A stretch of DNA of 62,508 nt from CAWCGU01 sp963838095 (GCA_963838095.1 CAWIPO010000002.1:1-62508); one strand, 5' to 3'; counted from the first letter of the stretch, positions 1-10,670 are shown. Notes: generated from the letters alone by a model not told the origin. Translations and numbers: made by a program.

Positions 1-728
1 GCACTACCTCCTCGGGCTCGCCGACCTCCGTCCAAGTCTCAGTGCCCGCGTGCACCCAGATAGACCCCGGAAATCCGATCCCGCCGCAAGTCAACCCGAC
101 GGCCGCCACGGTGCAGCCCGCAGTGGTCGACTGCGGCAGGCGCCAGACCGTCTCCACTGCCCTCGTCAACCCGGGCACCTCCGAGGCTCCACGCGCCGAG
201 GTGACCCTCGGGGACCTGCCGCGGTGGCTGGAGTTGGTGCGCGGCGAGAAGACCCAGGAAGTCTCCGGAGGCACCCTCGACGCCGGGGCGACATCAAAGC
301 GCCACAGCTGGACGGTCCGGCAACCGTCATTCTCAAAGGGCGACGCAACGGTAAGCGTGGTCGGCAAGCTCCGCCAAGGCGGAGAGACGCTGAGGTTTCC
401 GATTTCGATCACGATCGCGTCCTGCAAGGACGGGGATCTCCCGACCGCCCTCAGCGGCGAGCTGAAGAGCAAGGGAGATCACCTAATCGCCTCGGGCACT
501 GTCACCGCCGACGAAGGAACTCCACGAGGCGACGTGCGAATCAAGCTTCGCCGGCCAGGAGCCAACCGCGCCTTCATCATCGACCTCGACCGCAGCGGCT
601 CATTCAAGATGCGGATCAGGGCCTGCGAGCCGGGGAGCTACGAAGCGTTTGCCCGCTTCCAGGGATCCGACGGCTTCGAACCGAGCTCCCGTACCTCGCT
701 TGGAGTTGTGCGGCGGAGGGGCTGCTAG
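1..728 (+). CDS. C-terminal part of a secreted beta-domain protein (5' truncated by window edge)
   Basis: The frame is open back to base 3, so the true start lies outside the window; the first internal start codon at 42 is not convincing. The visible 240 residues contain no enzyme motif. They are rich in Thr, Ser, Val and Gly with alternating hydrophobic residues, and include two stretches that look like immunoglobulin-like or carboxypeptidase-regulatory-like beta domains (around PRAEVTLGDLPRWLEL and around TVTADEGTPRGDVRIKL). Three well spaced cysteines (in VDCGRR, ASCKDG and RACEPG) fit an extracytoplasmic protein. It ends convergently with ccmH, separated by a hairpin. I do not recognise a specific family; a cell-surface adhesin or large exported repeat protein is the best guess. 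Confidence 0.55.
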   Translation, partial: TTSSGSPTSVQVSVPACTQIDPGNPIPPQVNPTAATVQPAVVDCGRRQTVSTALVNPGTSEAPRAEVTLGDLPRWLELVRGEKTQEVSGGTLDAGATSKRHSWTVRQPSFSKGDATVSVVGKLRQGGETLRFPISITIASCKDGDLPTALSGELKSKGDHLIASGTVTADEGTPRGDVRIKLRRPGANRAFIIDLDRSGSFKMRIRACEPGSYEAFARFQGSDGFEPSSRTSLGVVRRRGC

Positions 729-750
729 GGGAATCGAGCGCCGTCGTTGA

Positions 751-798
751 AATCTCTCTCGATTGTGGGGTCTATAGCCCCTACAACCCAGAGAGATT
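751..798. terminator. Hairpin between convergent genes
   Basis: AATCTCTC at 751-758 pairs with GAGAGATT at 791-798, and inside it TTGTGGGG at 763-770 pairs with CCCCTACAA at 778-786 with one bulged T. The stem sits between the stop of the partial exported protein and the stop of ccmH, so it is placed to end transcription from both sides. No clear U run follows, so this is a structural inference. Confidence 0.5.
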
Positions 799-822
799 CC
801 GGCAGGGCGGTCGTGCCTCCCC

Positions 823-1318
823 TTACAGGTCGTAGCGGGCGAGGTCGGAGTCGAGGCGCTGTTGTGTGGTCGCGTCGATTTCGTTGGCTGGGGGCGGTGG
901 CTCGGTGGTCGTCGAGCGCCGCCACCGCCTGAGGCCGAAGGCGATCGCGGCGGCGGCGAGCAGGAATCCGGCCACCGGCACGATCCATGCGGCGAGGTCG
1001 AAGCCCTCGTTGTCGGGGACGGCCAGCACCTCCTCGCCGTACTCGGCGACAAGGGCCGCCTTGATCTCCTCCTTGCTCTTGCCTTCGGCGATCTGCTCGC
1101 GGATGAAGGCGCGCTCGCGCTGGGCCTGGGGGGCCTCGGAGAGCTCCAAGCGTCGTGCCGCAGATCGGGCACATCACCTCGTCCTCGATGTCGGCGAGGT
1201 TCGTCTGCGGCTCGGCGGCGCCCAATAGCGCCAGTGCGGCGACGGCGACGGCGACTTTTCCGGCTTTGGGTCGAATAGCGACCCAAATCCGGAAAACTCG
1301 GGAGACGAGGGACGTCAC
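823..1318 (-). CDS. ccmH: Cytochrome c maturation protein CcmH (one frameshift)
   Basis: CcmH reduces the haem-attachment cysteines of apocytochrome c on the outer face of the membrane, working with CcmG and CcmF. The N-terminal part, starting from a GTG at 1318, has a membrane segment followed by the redox motif MCPICGTTL. The C-terminal part reads LSEAPQAQRERAFIREQI, typical of the family, then a second membrane helix (AAWIVPVAGFLLAAAAIAFGL). The two halves are in different frames; removing one G near 1150 joins CGTTL to ELSEAP. The start GTG overlaps the ccmG stop as GTGA, so the two genes are translationally coupled. The ccmE, ccmF and ccmI-like genes are 5.5 kb away on the other strand. 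Family assignment is firm; the frameshift looks like a sequencing indel. Confidence 0.85.
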
Positions 1319-1861
1319 GAGCCGCTCTGCTCTCTTTCGGTGCCACCGTCAATCAGCGGCGTCACGTACTGATCGAGGTAGGCCGCGTCAACCGGCCCGC
1401 GAATGATCAGCGCCACTTGCCCCGTTCGGATCAACCAGAAACGACTCCGGCAGCCCCGTCATCGCGAAGTCTTCCTTGCTCTCGTCTGGGTCGTGGTCGC
1501 GGAGCTGGGGGTAGGTGAGGTCGAACTCGTCGACGAACTCGAGCGCGTCGTCGGTGAGGTCCTCGGTGCTGATCCCGAGAACCGTGAAACCGTCGCCGGC
1601 GTGCTGTTCGTGGAAGCGCTGGAGGTCGGGGGATTCGGCGCGGCAGGGGTCGCACCAGGAGGCCCAGAAGTTGACGAGCACCCACTGGCCTCGGTAGTCG
1701 GCGATTGAAGTGGTCGCCTCCTCGCCCAGGCGGGGGTGCTCGGCGTCGGGGACGGTGTCGCCGATCGCGAGGCTGCCGGAGCCCCTTGCCATCAGGCCGA
1801 AGCCCAGCAGCGCGAGGATCGCCAGCACCCCCATCGTCACCGCAAAGGCGCGTGCGCTCAC
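1315..1861 (-). CDS. CcmG/ResA-like membrane-anchored thioredoxin (one frameshift)
   Basis: A membrane-tethered thiol-disulfide reductase that supplies electrons to CcmH or apocytochrome c. Residues 1-25 form an N-terminal anchor. The thioredoxin fold follows, with the active site WASWCDPCRAESP, and later the cis-Pro region TGLPESFLVDPNG. After PNG the given frame ends wrongly; deleting one G of the GGGG run near 1421 restores a typical end, with an Ile-Ile-Arg-Gly strand and a final helix, and brings the stop to 1315, overlapping the ccmH start. Length about 180 residues is normal for the family. TlpA or ResA are equivalent names; the neighbour ccmH favours the CcmG role. Confidence 0.85.
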
Positions 1862-1934
1862 GCCTGGAAGGGTAGGGCGGTGCGTTCCGCGGAACGCGAT
1901 TTCGCGCGAAACGATCGTAAAATCGTCACAGAAC

Positions 1935-2007
1935 GCGGACGTAGCTCAGTAGGTAGAGCGCGAGCTTCCCAAGCTCGAGGTCGCGGGTTCGAGACCCGTC
2001 GTCCGCT
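1935..2007 (+). tRNA. tRNA-Gly (anticodon CCC)
   Basis: A full cloverleaf can be drawn. The acceptor GCGGACG pairs with CGTCCGC (2000-2006), the D arm is GCTC/GAGC, the anticodon stem CGAGC/GCTCG encloses the loop TTCCCAA (anticodon CCC, reads GGG), and the T arm is GCGGG TTCGAGA CCCGT. The discriminator base is T, as expected for bacterial tRNA-Gly. The CCA is not encoded. Confidence 0.95.
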
Positions 2008-2018
2008 TTCAGTAGGCG

Positions 2019-4501
2019 CTAGGCGCGGCGGACCGAGTCGCGCTCGACGCGGACCACGATGTCGGCGTGCTTGCCGCGCTTGTCGGTCTGCGCCCCGTCC
2101 TAGCCTTTGCCGCCATCGACGCGGTCGCGCTCTTGGTCGCGCGCGAAGAGGCTGTCGGCGCCGGAGCCGCCGCGGGCGACGTCCATGTCGTCCCCGAGCC
2201 GGAGGCGATCCGCGCCGTCCTCGCCGAGGAGACGGTCGCGACCGTCGTCGCCGATCAGGGAATCGTCGCCGTCGCCGCCTGTGAGGCGGTCGTCGCCCGA
2301 GCTGCCGACGAGCAGGTTTGCGTCGCCGTTTCCGATCATCACGTCATCGCCGGCCGATCCGATCGCGTTCTCGATCTGCGAGAGGTCGTCCGCGCCCTCG
2401 CCGGCGGCGCGGCCGCTGTTCAGGTCCACGCTCACTCCTCGGTCGCGGGTGACGGGGTTGAAACCGGAGTAATCGACCGTGTCGGTGCCCTCACCGCCGA
2501 TCAACGTGTCGTCGTCCGCCCTGCCCCGGATCTTGTCGTCGCCGGCTCCGCCGTCGAGGAGATTTACCTCCTCGTCGCCGGTGACCTGGTCGGCCTGCGC
2601 GGAGCCGATGACGTTTTGGAAGCTGACGACGATGTCGGTGCCGTGCCCGGTGGCGCTCTGGTGCGCGAGGTTGACGCTGATCGGCTCGATAGCGGAGGAG
2701 AAGTCGAGGGTGTCCAGGCCTCCTCCGCCGTCCAAGCTGTCGTCTCCGCCCGAACCGTTGATCCGATCGAGCCCGTTGCCGCCGTTGATTGTGTTTGCCG
2801 CGTCGTCGCCATGAAGGACGTCGTTGCCTGATCCGCCGGTCAAGTTCTCGAACTCCGCTAGCGAGTCGTTTCCGGCGCCGCCCGACGCGACGCCCGCCGC
2901 GAGGTTGGCATCCACGGAGGCGATTGTTGCCGCGTAGTCGACGGTGTCGCGACCGGGGCCGCCGTTGAGGGCGTCGTCTCCCGCCGCTCCGACGAGGACG
3001 TCATCGCCCTCGCCGCCGGCGAGCGCGTTCGCCAGGGTGCCCCCGGTCAGAGTGTCGTTGTAGGGGGATCCGATCGCGGACTCGATCTGGCTGAGCGTGT
3101 CGGTGCCACCCGCGCCGGTGACGGAGTTGCTCTGGAGGTTCAGGGTCACGCCGCGGGTTGCGCCGGAGTAGTCCACGATGTCGATGCCACCGTCGCCGTC
3201 GAGGGTGTTCGCCGCGTCGTCTCCGACCAGGCGATCGTCGAATCGGGAGCCGAGCGCAGATTCGATCGAGGTCAGGGTGTCGTTGCCGTCTGCGCCGGCG
3301 AGCGTTGTGCGGTGAGGTCGACCACGACCGCGCCCGGTGCGTTGATGGCACTGACCGTGTCCGTGCCCGACCCGCCTTCGATGGCGTCATCGCTGCCGCG
3401 GCCTTCGAGGTTGTCGTTTCCTGCGAGGCCGCGCAGCCGGTTGACCCCGCCGTCGCCGACCAAGGTGTCGGAGCCGGTGCTGCCGACCAGGTTCTCCAGC
3501 CCGGCCAGGGTGTCGGTGCCCTGCGAGACGGTGTCTTGGGTGGAGAGCGCCAGGGAGACCTCCACCGCCGAGGTGGTGTTGGAGTAGTCGCCGGTGTCAT
3601 TGCCCGGGCCGCCGTCGAGCAGGTCGTCGCCCGCGGCGCCGGTGAGCTCGTCGTCCCCGCTGCCCCCGATCAGGTCGTTCGCGGAGCCGTCGCCGTCGAG
3701 GACGTCGTCGGCTGTCGAGCCGATCGCGTTCTCGGTCCCGCTGATCGTCTTGGTCCCGAGGCCGCCCGTGCTCTGGGCGCTGGTCGTGCCGAGGTTGATC
3801 GTCACGCCCGACGGGGCCTCGCTCGCGTCCAGCGTGTCCTCCCCGTTGCCCGAGGCGATGGTGTCGTTGCCCAGGCCCGGCTTGATCGTGTCGGTGCCGT
3901 TGTCGCCGTTGAAGGTCGTCGGCAGGCTGAGGACGGACCCGGTGCCGCTGCCGCCGCCGGCGCTCAACATGTCATCGCCGTCGCTGCCGGTGAGGGTGAA
4001 GAGCTCGGTACCGCTGTATGTGACGTCGGCGTCGCCGTCGCCGTTGAGGTTGATCCCGGCCGTGCCGGCGACGAACTGGTCGTTGGCGCTGCCGCCGGTG
4101 ATCGTGACCCGATCGGCGCCGGAGAGGCCGAGGTTTGCGTTCAGCTCGATCTCGCTCGTGCCGGTGCCCTCGGGTGTGAGCCCCGGGCCGAGCGGGCCGT
4201 TCGTGAGATCGACGACGAGGATCTCGTTCCCGGTCGTGCCGTTGGCGTTGATCGTCTCGGCGCCGGCCGTCGTCGGGTTGCCCGTGCAGGCAACGTTGTT
4301 GAGCGTGATCACCCCGGCCGAGGTGCCCACGGTGGCCGTCTCGCCGGCGTTCAGCGTCACGGTCACGGTGGGAGCGGCGTACGTGCACGTTGCCGCCCCG
4401 GCCTCGGCTGCGCCGAGCGCGAGGAAGAGGGGGGCCCCCAGAGCGGCAAGGAGTCGGAGGCGCACCCTGGGGGCCGTGGCGGAGACGGGGTTGCAGTTCA
4501 A
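2019..4501 (-). CDS. Secreted RTX (calcium-binding nonapeptide repeat) protein, two frameshifts
   Basis: A large exported protein built almost wholly of hemolysin-type calcium-binding repeats of the form GGxGxDxLx, such as GGSGDDELTG and GGAGDDKIRG. The N-terminus at 4501 has a good Sec signal: Arg-rich start, Leu/Ala core, AEAGA cleavage region. Blocks of RTX repeats alternate with beta segments of the type TDTLSQIENAIGS, repeated at least six times, an architecture known in actinobacterial RTX proteins without an enzyme domain. The frame breaks near 3300 and again near 2100. A stop at 2019, just after the tRNA, is reached in the third frame through a basic tail. It probably binds Ca2+ outside the cell as a surface or matrix protein. 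No type I secretion genes are adjacent. Confidence 0.8.
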
Positions 4502-4784
4502 TTCTGGTTCCTCGGAAGTCTTGGAGGCGGCGTGCAGGCGTCGTCCGCGCCCTGAGGGCGAGTGCGACCCCCCGTGCCCGGATCGGGCACTGGTTGGGTT
4601 CTGACCCCACCTATCGGCAGAGGCGGGGGGATTCTTTACCGACGCCGGGGTACGACAGGAGTCCGGAAGGTGCGGCGGGTCAGCCCCGTGGCAGGGTCAC
4701 GATCCCGAGCCAGAAGTCGTCGATCGCGCCGACGATCTCCGTGAAGCGCTGCACAGCGCCGGCCACCCACGCGGCGACGAGGCG
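4502..4784. other. Intergenic and degraded coding region between the RTX gene and the GGDEF fragment
   Basis: This 283-base stretch has no complete gene. It contains a perfect 7-bp hairpin, GTGCCCG (4574-4580) and CGGGCAC (4584-4590). From about 4680 it contains a reading frame continuous with the GGDEF gene downstream that does not show the usual first half of that domain. I see no riboswitch that I can support. Confidence 0.4.
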
Positions 4785-5126
4785 TTGCGCACGGTCGGCA
4801 AGGTGCTGCAGGAGGAGACGCGCGAGATCGATGCCGCCGCTCGCGTCGGCGGCGATGAGTTCGCGGTCCTGCTTCCCGGAGTCTCCCCGAAGGACGCACG
4901 CGCCGCCGCCGAGCGGCTGCGGATCGTCGTCGACCGCGAGCTGGAGCTCGCAGGACTCGACGCCAGCATCAGCATCGGCGTCGCCACGCGTGAGCCGCCG
5001 GAGCATCCCTCGCTGGAGAGCCTGCTGGCCGACGCCGACATCGCGCTGTACGCGGCCAAGCGGGCCGGCGGCGACCGGGTGCGCGGCTCGAGCGCGGAGC
5101 GGCAGGCGCTGACCGAGGCGCGATAG
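4785..5126 (+). CDS. GGDEF (diguanylate cyclase) domain, N-terminally incomplete
   Basis: GGDEF domains make cyclic di-GMP from two GTP. The signature RVGGDEFAVLLPG is intact, followed by the typical SISIGVA and ADIALYAAKRAGGDRV motifs that end the domain, so the C-terminal two thirds are complete. The Asp/Phe/Lys/Asn region (DLDxFKxIND) that binds metal and nucleotide is not visible upstream. The in-frame sequence before the TTG at 4785 contains only GHPRGDEALRTVGK, the second helix. No sensor domain is present. It is either a decayed gene or one damaged by several indels near 4650-4750; as given it should not be an active cyclase. Confidence 0.7.
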   Translation: MRTVGKVLQEETREIDAAARVGGDEFAVLLPGVSPKDARAAAERLRIVVDRELELAGLDASISIGVATREPPEHPSLESLLADADIALYAAKRAGGDRVRGSSAERQALTEAR

Positions 5127-5144
5127 GTTCTCCCCGATCCGGGG

Positions 5145-5474
5145 ATGGCCTACGACGAGCAGCTTGCCGAGCGGATAAGGGACGCGATCACCGCGCGCGA
5201 CTCGGTCACCGAGCGGAAGATGTTCGGCGGGATCGCGTTCATGGTCGGCGGCAACATGGCCGTCGGCGTCATCGGGGAGGACCTGATGGTGAGGCTGGGA
5301 CCCGAAGAGGGCGAGAAGGCGCTCGCCGAGCCGAACGTGCGCCCGATGGACTTCACCGGGCGGCCGATGAAGGGCTTCGTCCTCGTCTCCCCCGCGGGGA
5401 TCGAGTCCGACGAGGACCTCGCCGGCTGGGTCGACGCCGGCGCCGACTTCGCCGCCTCGCTGCCGCCGAAGTAA
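5145..5474 (+). CDS. TfoX N-terminal domain protein
   Basis: A 109-residue single-domain protein of the TfoX_N family, recognised by the order AYDEQLAERIRDAI, then KMFGGIAFMVGGNMAVGV, then LMVRLGPEEGEKAL, and a C-terminal GRPMKGFVLVSP. In gamma-proteobacteria this domain is part of the competence regulator TfoX. Free-standing versions in actinobacteria have no proven function and are probably small cytoplasmic regulatory or binding proteins. It follows the GGDEF fragment by 18 bases on the same strand. The frame is intact and the length is typical. Confidence 0.8.
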   Translation: MAYDEQLAERIRDAITARDSVTERKMFGGIAFMVGGNMAVGVIGEDLMVRLGPEEGEKALAEPNVRPMDFTGRPMKGFVLVSPAGIESDEDLAGWVDAGADFAASLPPK

Positions 5475-5567
5475 TGGGCCGATGCTGGTGTACGATCGCC
5501 GCAAGCGGACGGGAGCGGAGATGGTCGAAGGCCGCATCGAAGCAACGGGACGACCGGTGATGCAGGG

Positions 5568-5972
5568 ATGAGCGCTGCGCTGCTGATCGCACGCTGCGCG
5601 CTCGCGCTGGTCTTCGCTGTCGCCGCCGTCGCCAAGCTCGCCGATCGTGGCGGGTTCCGCCACACGCTCGGCGAGTTCGGGATGCCACGGGCGCTCGTCG
5701 GGCCCGCGGCGATCGCGCTGCCGCTGGCCGAGCTGGCGGTCGCGGTGCTGCTCGTTCCCGAGCCCACTGCGGTGGCGGGCGCGATCGCGGCCCTGGTCCT
5801 GCTCGCCGCGTTCAGCGCCGCGATCGCGCGCGTGCTGCTCAGGGGCGAGCAGCCCGACTGCAACTGCATGGGGCAGGTTCACTCGACCCCGGTCGGCGCC
5901 GGCACGCTGGCGCGAAACGCGACGCTCGCCGTGGTCGCGGGGACGATCGCGCTCGCCGGCCCCGGCAACTGA
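5568..5972 (+). CDS. MauE/DoxX-like membrane protein
   Basis: A 134-residue integral membrane protein with four predicted helices. MauE proteins are membrane partners in disulfide handling; MauE itself is needed for maturation of methylamine dehydrogenase. The sequence has the family pattern: an early AxxKLxDRGGFRHTLxEF segment after the first helix, paired Leu/Ala-rich helices, and near the end PDCNCMGQVHSTPVG, a Cys-x-Cys loop typical of actinobacterial MauE proteins. The start at 5568 gives a first helix directly after the initiator. No mau genes are nearby, so the role is probably general extracytoplasmic redox or an oxidoreductase partner. Confidence 0.7.
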   Translation: MSAALLIARCALALVFAVAAVAKLADRGGFRHTLGEFGMPRALVGPAAIALPLAELAVAVLLVPEPTAVAGAIAALVLLAAFSAAIARVLLRGEQPDCNCMGQVHSTPVGAGTLARNATLAVVAGTIALAGPGN

Positions 5973-5991
5973 GCCGCCGCTCGGCGTGGCG

Positions 5992-6699
5992 TCAGATCGG
6001 CTGCGTCACCGGCCGGATCAGGACCTCGTTCACGTCCACGTGCGGGGGCTGGCTGAGCGCGTAGATCACGGCGCGGGCGATGTCGTCGGGCTGAAGGGCG
6101 CCCGATGTCGGCGGGTTGTCGAAGAAGGGGGTCGAGACTATCCCGGGCTCGATCAGCGTCACGCGGATCGATTGGTTCTCGTGCATCTGCCGGATCTCCT
6201 GGCGCAGCGACTCGGCCATCCCGGTCACCGCCCATTTCGTGGATGAGTAGAGCGAGCCCGGGAGGGCGCGGCGGCCGGCGACCGAGCCGGTGATCAGGTA
6301 GTGGCCGCTGTCGGCCTCGAGCATGTGGGGGAGGGTGGCGCGGATCGTCAGCGCCACCCCGAGCACGTTGGTCAGCACCATCGAGCGCCAGTGCTCGACC
6401 GACTCCTCGAGGAAGCCGCGGGTGGCGCCGAAGCCGGCGTTGGCGAACACGGCGTCGAGGCGGCCGAAGCCATCGAGCGCCGCCTGCGTCAGCGCCTCGA
6501 GGTCGGCGAACTCGGTCACGTCGCAGCGACGGGCGATCGCTTTCCCATCGCCGCCGAGCTCCTCCGCGAGCGCGGCCAGCTTGTCCTCACTGCGCGCCCC
6601 GAGCACGACCCGCCACCCGGCCTCGACCGCATGGCGCGCGGTCTCGGCACCGATTCCGGTCGAGGCGCCGGTGATCAGGAGCACGCGTTCGTCGCTCAC
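5992..6699 (-). CDS. Short-chain dehydrogenase/reductase
   Basis: A classical SDR of 235 residues. The cofactor-binding glycine motif TGASTGIG is at residues 10-17, NAG is in the segment VFANAGFG, the catalytic Ser is in ITGSVAG, and YSSTK carries the catalytic Tyr and Lys. The loop LGARSEDK after the second strand has Arg, which favours NADP(H). After the active site, EPGIVSTPFF is also typical. The gene starts with GTG at 6699 and is convergent with the MauE-like gene. Substrate unknown; the sequence does not tell which alcohol or ketone is used. Confidence 0.85.
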   Translation of the reverse strand: MSDERVLLITGASTGIGAETARHAVEAGWRVVLGARSEDKLAALAEELGGDGKAIARRCDVTEFADLEALTQAALDGFGRLDAVFANAGFGATRGFLEESVEHWRSMVLTNVLGVALTIRATLPHMLEADSGHYLITGSVAGRRALPGSLYSSTKWAVTGMAESLRQEIRQMHENQSIRVTLIEPGIVSTPFFDNPPTSGALQPDDIARAVIYALSQPPHVDVNEVLIRPVTQPI

Positions 6700-6788
6700 G
6701 GAACCTGTATAGCGAACCGGCCTTCTCGGCTCCGAATCGGGCGCGCTTGGCGCTTGGAAAGCGCGCTGCGATAATCCAGGCTCCCCTT

Positions 6789-7217
6789 ATGGACCCCGAA
6801 CGCAAGCGAAAGATCCGGCTGGTGGTTGCGCTCGGCACCGCCGTGCTGCTCGCCACCGGGCTGATCTACGTCTCCTTCTCTGCTTCGACCGAGGCGAAGG
6901 AGCCGTCGGAGCTGCTCGAGGCCGGGGAGGGGGAGAGCTATGAGGTCACCGGTGTGGTGGTCGAGGACTCCGTCGAGCGCGACGGCGCGACGCTGCTGTT
7001 CGAGATCTCCGACCGCGACGATCCCTCGGCGCAGGTGCCGGTCAGCTACGAGGGCGCCGTGCCCGACCCGTTTCGCGAGGGGCGGGAGGTGATCGTCACC
7101 GGCGCGCTGGCGGGCGGGACGCTGGTGGGCGAGAAGGACAGCCTGATCACCAAATGCCCGTCGAAGTTCCAGGAAGAGGCCGAGGCCGACCCGGAACACG
7201 TCGTCATCGAGGAGTAG
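6789..7217 (+). CDS. ccmE: Haem chaperone CcmE (Cys-type variant)
   Basis: CcmE carries haem covalently on the outer face of the membrane and hands it to CcmF. The start ATG at 6789 is chosen because the basic stretch DPERKRKIR then precedes a single membrane anchor. The soluble beta-barrel follows, with family motifs YEVTGVVVEDSV, VPVSYEGAVPDPFREG and VIVTGAL. Where proteobacterial CcmE has the haem-binding His (LAKHDENY), this protein has LITKCPSKF, placing a Cys at the ligand position. Such CxxxY/F CcmE proteins are known from Desulfovibrio and archaea. It lies 78 bases before ccmF in the same direction, with a strong inverted repeat between them. Confidence 0.9.
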   Translation: MDPERKRKIRLVVALGTAVLLATGLIYVSFSASTEAKEPSELLEAGEGESYEVTGVVVEDSVERDGATLLFEISDRDDPSAQVPVSYEGAVPDPFREGREVIVTGALAGGTLVGEKDSLITKCPSKFQEEAEADPEHVVIEE

Positions 7218-7230
7218 TGCGCGCCCGGAG

Positions 7231-7267
7231 TTGCGACTTATTGCCGGTATGCGGCAATAAGTCGCAA
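7231..7267. repeat. 16-bp perfect inverted repeat between ccmE and ccmF
   Basis: TTGCGACTTATTGCCG at 7231-7246 is exactly complementary to CGGCAATAAGTCGCAA at 7252-7267, with a 5-base loop GTATG. It is AT-richer than its surroundings. It could be a terminator hairpin (no U run follows on the plus strand), an mRNA-stabilising stem, or a protein-binding site controlling ccmF. Confidence 0.75.
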
Positions 7268-7294
7268 ACAGCCGCTCCGTAGACTCGCCAGCCG

Positions 7295-9487
<2,193 letters not shown>

Positions 9488-9603
9488 GCGCGCGAGCCGG
9501 CAGCAGGCGGCGAAATCGTGGATGATGCGCTCGATTGCGTGACGCGAGAGGGGCGCACGACGCGCCACGCGTGATCATCTCTCTACCTACAGGAGGTTTG
9601 GAC

Positions 9604-10041
9604 ATGCGACGTTACGTGCTTGCGATTTCGGTCGCGCTCGTCGCCGTTCTCGCCCTGCCGTCAGCCGCGGCTGCGGCAGCGTTCGATCACCACTTCAAGG
9701 TGGTCTCGGAGCAGATTGCTGGAGAAGGGAACGACAACACGTTCAGGTTCACGGACGCCCTGCTGAACCCGTTCAACCTGAGCCAGCGGGTCGGCCGCGA
9801 CCGCGGGAAGTGCACCTTCAACCGGGAAACCCGGAAGGCGCGCTGCAAGGTGGTGGCACACCTCGACGGCACCATCGGCGGTTACGGGAACCTGCTCGTG
9901 AAGGGCAACATCGGGCGCGACGACAACACGTTGCTGGTCGTCAACGGCACCGGCGACTTCAACGGCGTCACCGGAAAGGTCACCTTGCACCACTATCCGG
10001 GTCGCAGGTTCGACAAGTTGCACATTGACCTCGTGCGCTGA
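9604..10041 (+). CDS. Small exported protein, possible dirigent/allene-oxide-cyclase-like barrel
   Basis: The start at 9604 is fixed by a strong ribosome-binding site, AGGAGG, at 9591-9596. A Sec signal fills residues 1-25 (MRRYVLAISVALVAVLALP, then an Ala-rich cleavage region). The mature 120 residues have beta-strand alternation and a pattern such as RGKCTFNRETRKARCKV, then GNLLVKGNI, then VVNGTGDFNGVTGKVTLHH, resembling the GTGxFxGxxG region of dirigent-like or allene oxide cyclase-like barrels. Two cysteines could form a disulfide. The frame is intact. No enzyme activity can be inferred; in bacteria such proteins are mostly uncharacterised. Confidence 0.6.
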   Translation: MRRYVLAISVALVAVLALPSAAAAAAFDHHFKVVSEQIAGEGNDNTFRFTDALLNPFNLSQRVGRDRGKCTFNRETRKARCKVVAHLDGTIGGYGNLLVKGNIGRDDNTLLVVNGTGDFNGVTGKVTLHHYPGRRFDKLHIDLVR

Positions 10042-10109
10042 GCGCGCGAGCGAGGGCGACGGAGCGGCGTGCGGGCTCGGCCCGCACGCCGCGCCCTAGC
10101 CTTCAGCGG

Positions 10110-10409
10110 ATGGAGTACGTGCTGCTGGCGGTGATCGTCGCCGCCCTGATCTGGTTCGTCTCGGCGCCGCTGCGCGACCGCGGCGGCGCCTCAGCCGAGG
10201 CGGTCGAAGACCCCCGCGTCGCCGAGCTCGAAGCTCGCAAGGAGGCGAAGTACCGCGAGATCCGGGACACCGAGCTGGACCGGGCGGCGGGGAAGCTCTC
10301 CGAGGCGGACTTCAAGCGCCAGGACGCCGAGCTTCGGCGCGAGGCGATCGAGATCCTCAGGGAGCTCGATCTGGTGCAGGCGCCGGGTCCCGGCGAGGCG
10401 AAGGACTAG
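10110..10409 (+). CDS. CcmI-like membrane-anchored protein
   Basis: A 99-residue protein with one N-terminal membrane helix (EYVLLAVIVAALIWFVSAPL). A cytoplasmic helical segment follows, with the pattern ELEARKEAKYREIRDTELDRAAGKLSxADF, which resembles the first soluble part of CcmI (CycH), the apocytochrome chaperone. The TPR domain of proteobacterial CcmI is missing, as in short CcmI proteins of other deep lineages. Its position downstream of ccmE and ccmF supports a place in cytochrome maturation. A short coiled-coil protein of unrelated function is possible. Confidence 0.55.
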   Translation: MEYVLLAVIVAALIWFVSAPLRDRGGASAEAVEDPRVAELEARKEAKYREIRDTELDRAAGKLSEADFKRQDAELRREAIEILRELDLVQAPGPGEAKD

Positions 10410-10444
10410 GGTGGAGCGCACGCGCTTCGCTACCCTCCGCAGCC

Positions 10445-10669
10445 GTGGAACAAGTGCTCAATGTAGTCCAGGTCCTGATCGCCGTGATCCTGATCTTTCT
10501 CGTCCTCCTGCACTCCGGGAAGGACGCGGGTCTCTCCGGCGCATTCGGGATCGGCCAGGGCGGCAGCTCGTTCGGCGGCGGCTCGCTGGTGGAGCGCAAC
10601 CTGGATCGCTGGACGATCTTCTTCGGGATCCTCTTCGCCCTCAACACGATCGTCCTGCTGAAGATTTGA
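10445..10669 (+). CDS. secG: Preprotein translocase subunit SecG
   Basis: SecG is the small third subunit of the SecYEG channel. The 74-residue product has two membrane helices separated by the conserved loop LHSGKDAGLSGAFGIGQ and a Gly/Ser/Phe-rich stretch, all typical. Translation starts at a GTG at 10445. One base separates the stop from the ATG of the next gene, so the two are probably co-translated. Frame and length are normal. Confidence 0.93.
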   Translation: MEQVLNVVQVLIAVILIFLVLLHSGKDAGLSGAFGIGQGGSSFGGGSLVERNLDRWTIFFGILFALNTIVLLKI

Positions 10670-10670
10670 C

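Noticed and set aside
50..835. Alternative frames at the left edge and around ccmH with many Arg residues
   Set aside because: They have no motifs, and the ccmH and exported-protein frames explain the region.
1315..1421. Programmed frameshifting in ccmG and ccmH
   Set aside because: The shifts are at simple G runs and a single extra base explains each; no slippery site with a downstream stem is needed.
2100..4500. A CRISPR-like or tandem-repeat array from the regular GC pattern
   Set aside because: The periodicity is the codon-level echo of RTX nonapeptide repeats; the units vary and have no unique spacers.
4574..4780. A cyclic di-GMP riboswitch next to the GGDEF fragment
   Set aside because: The short hairpin lacks the GEMM consensus (no tetraloop and receptor pair), so only the stem is reported.
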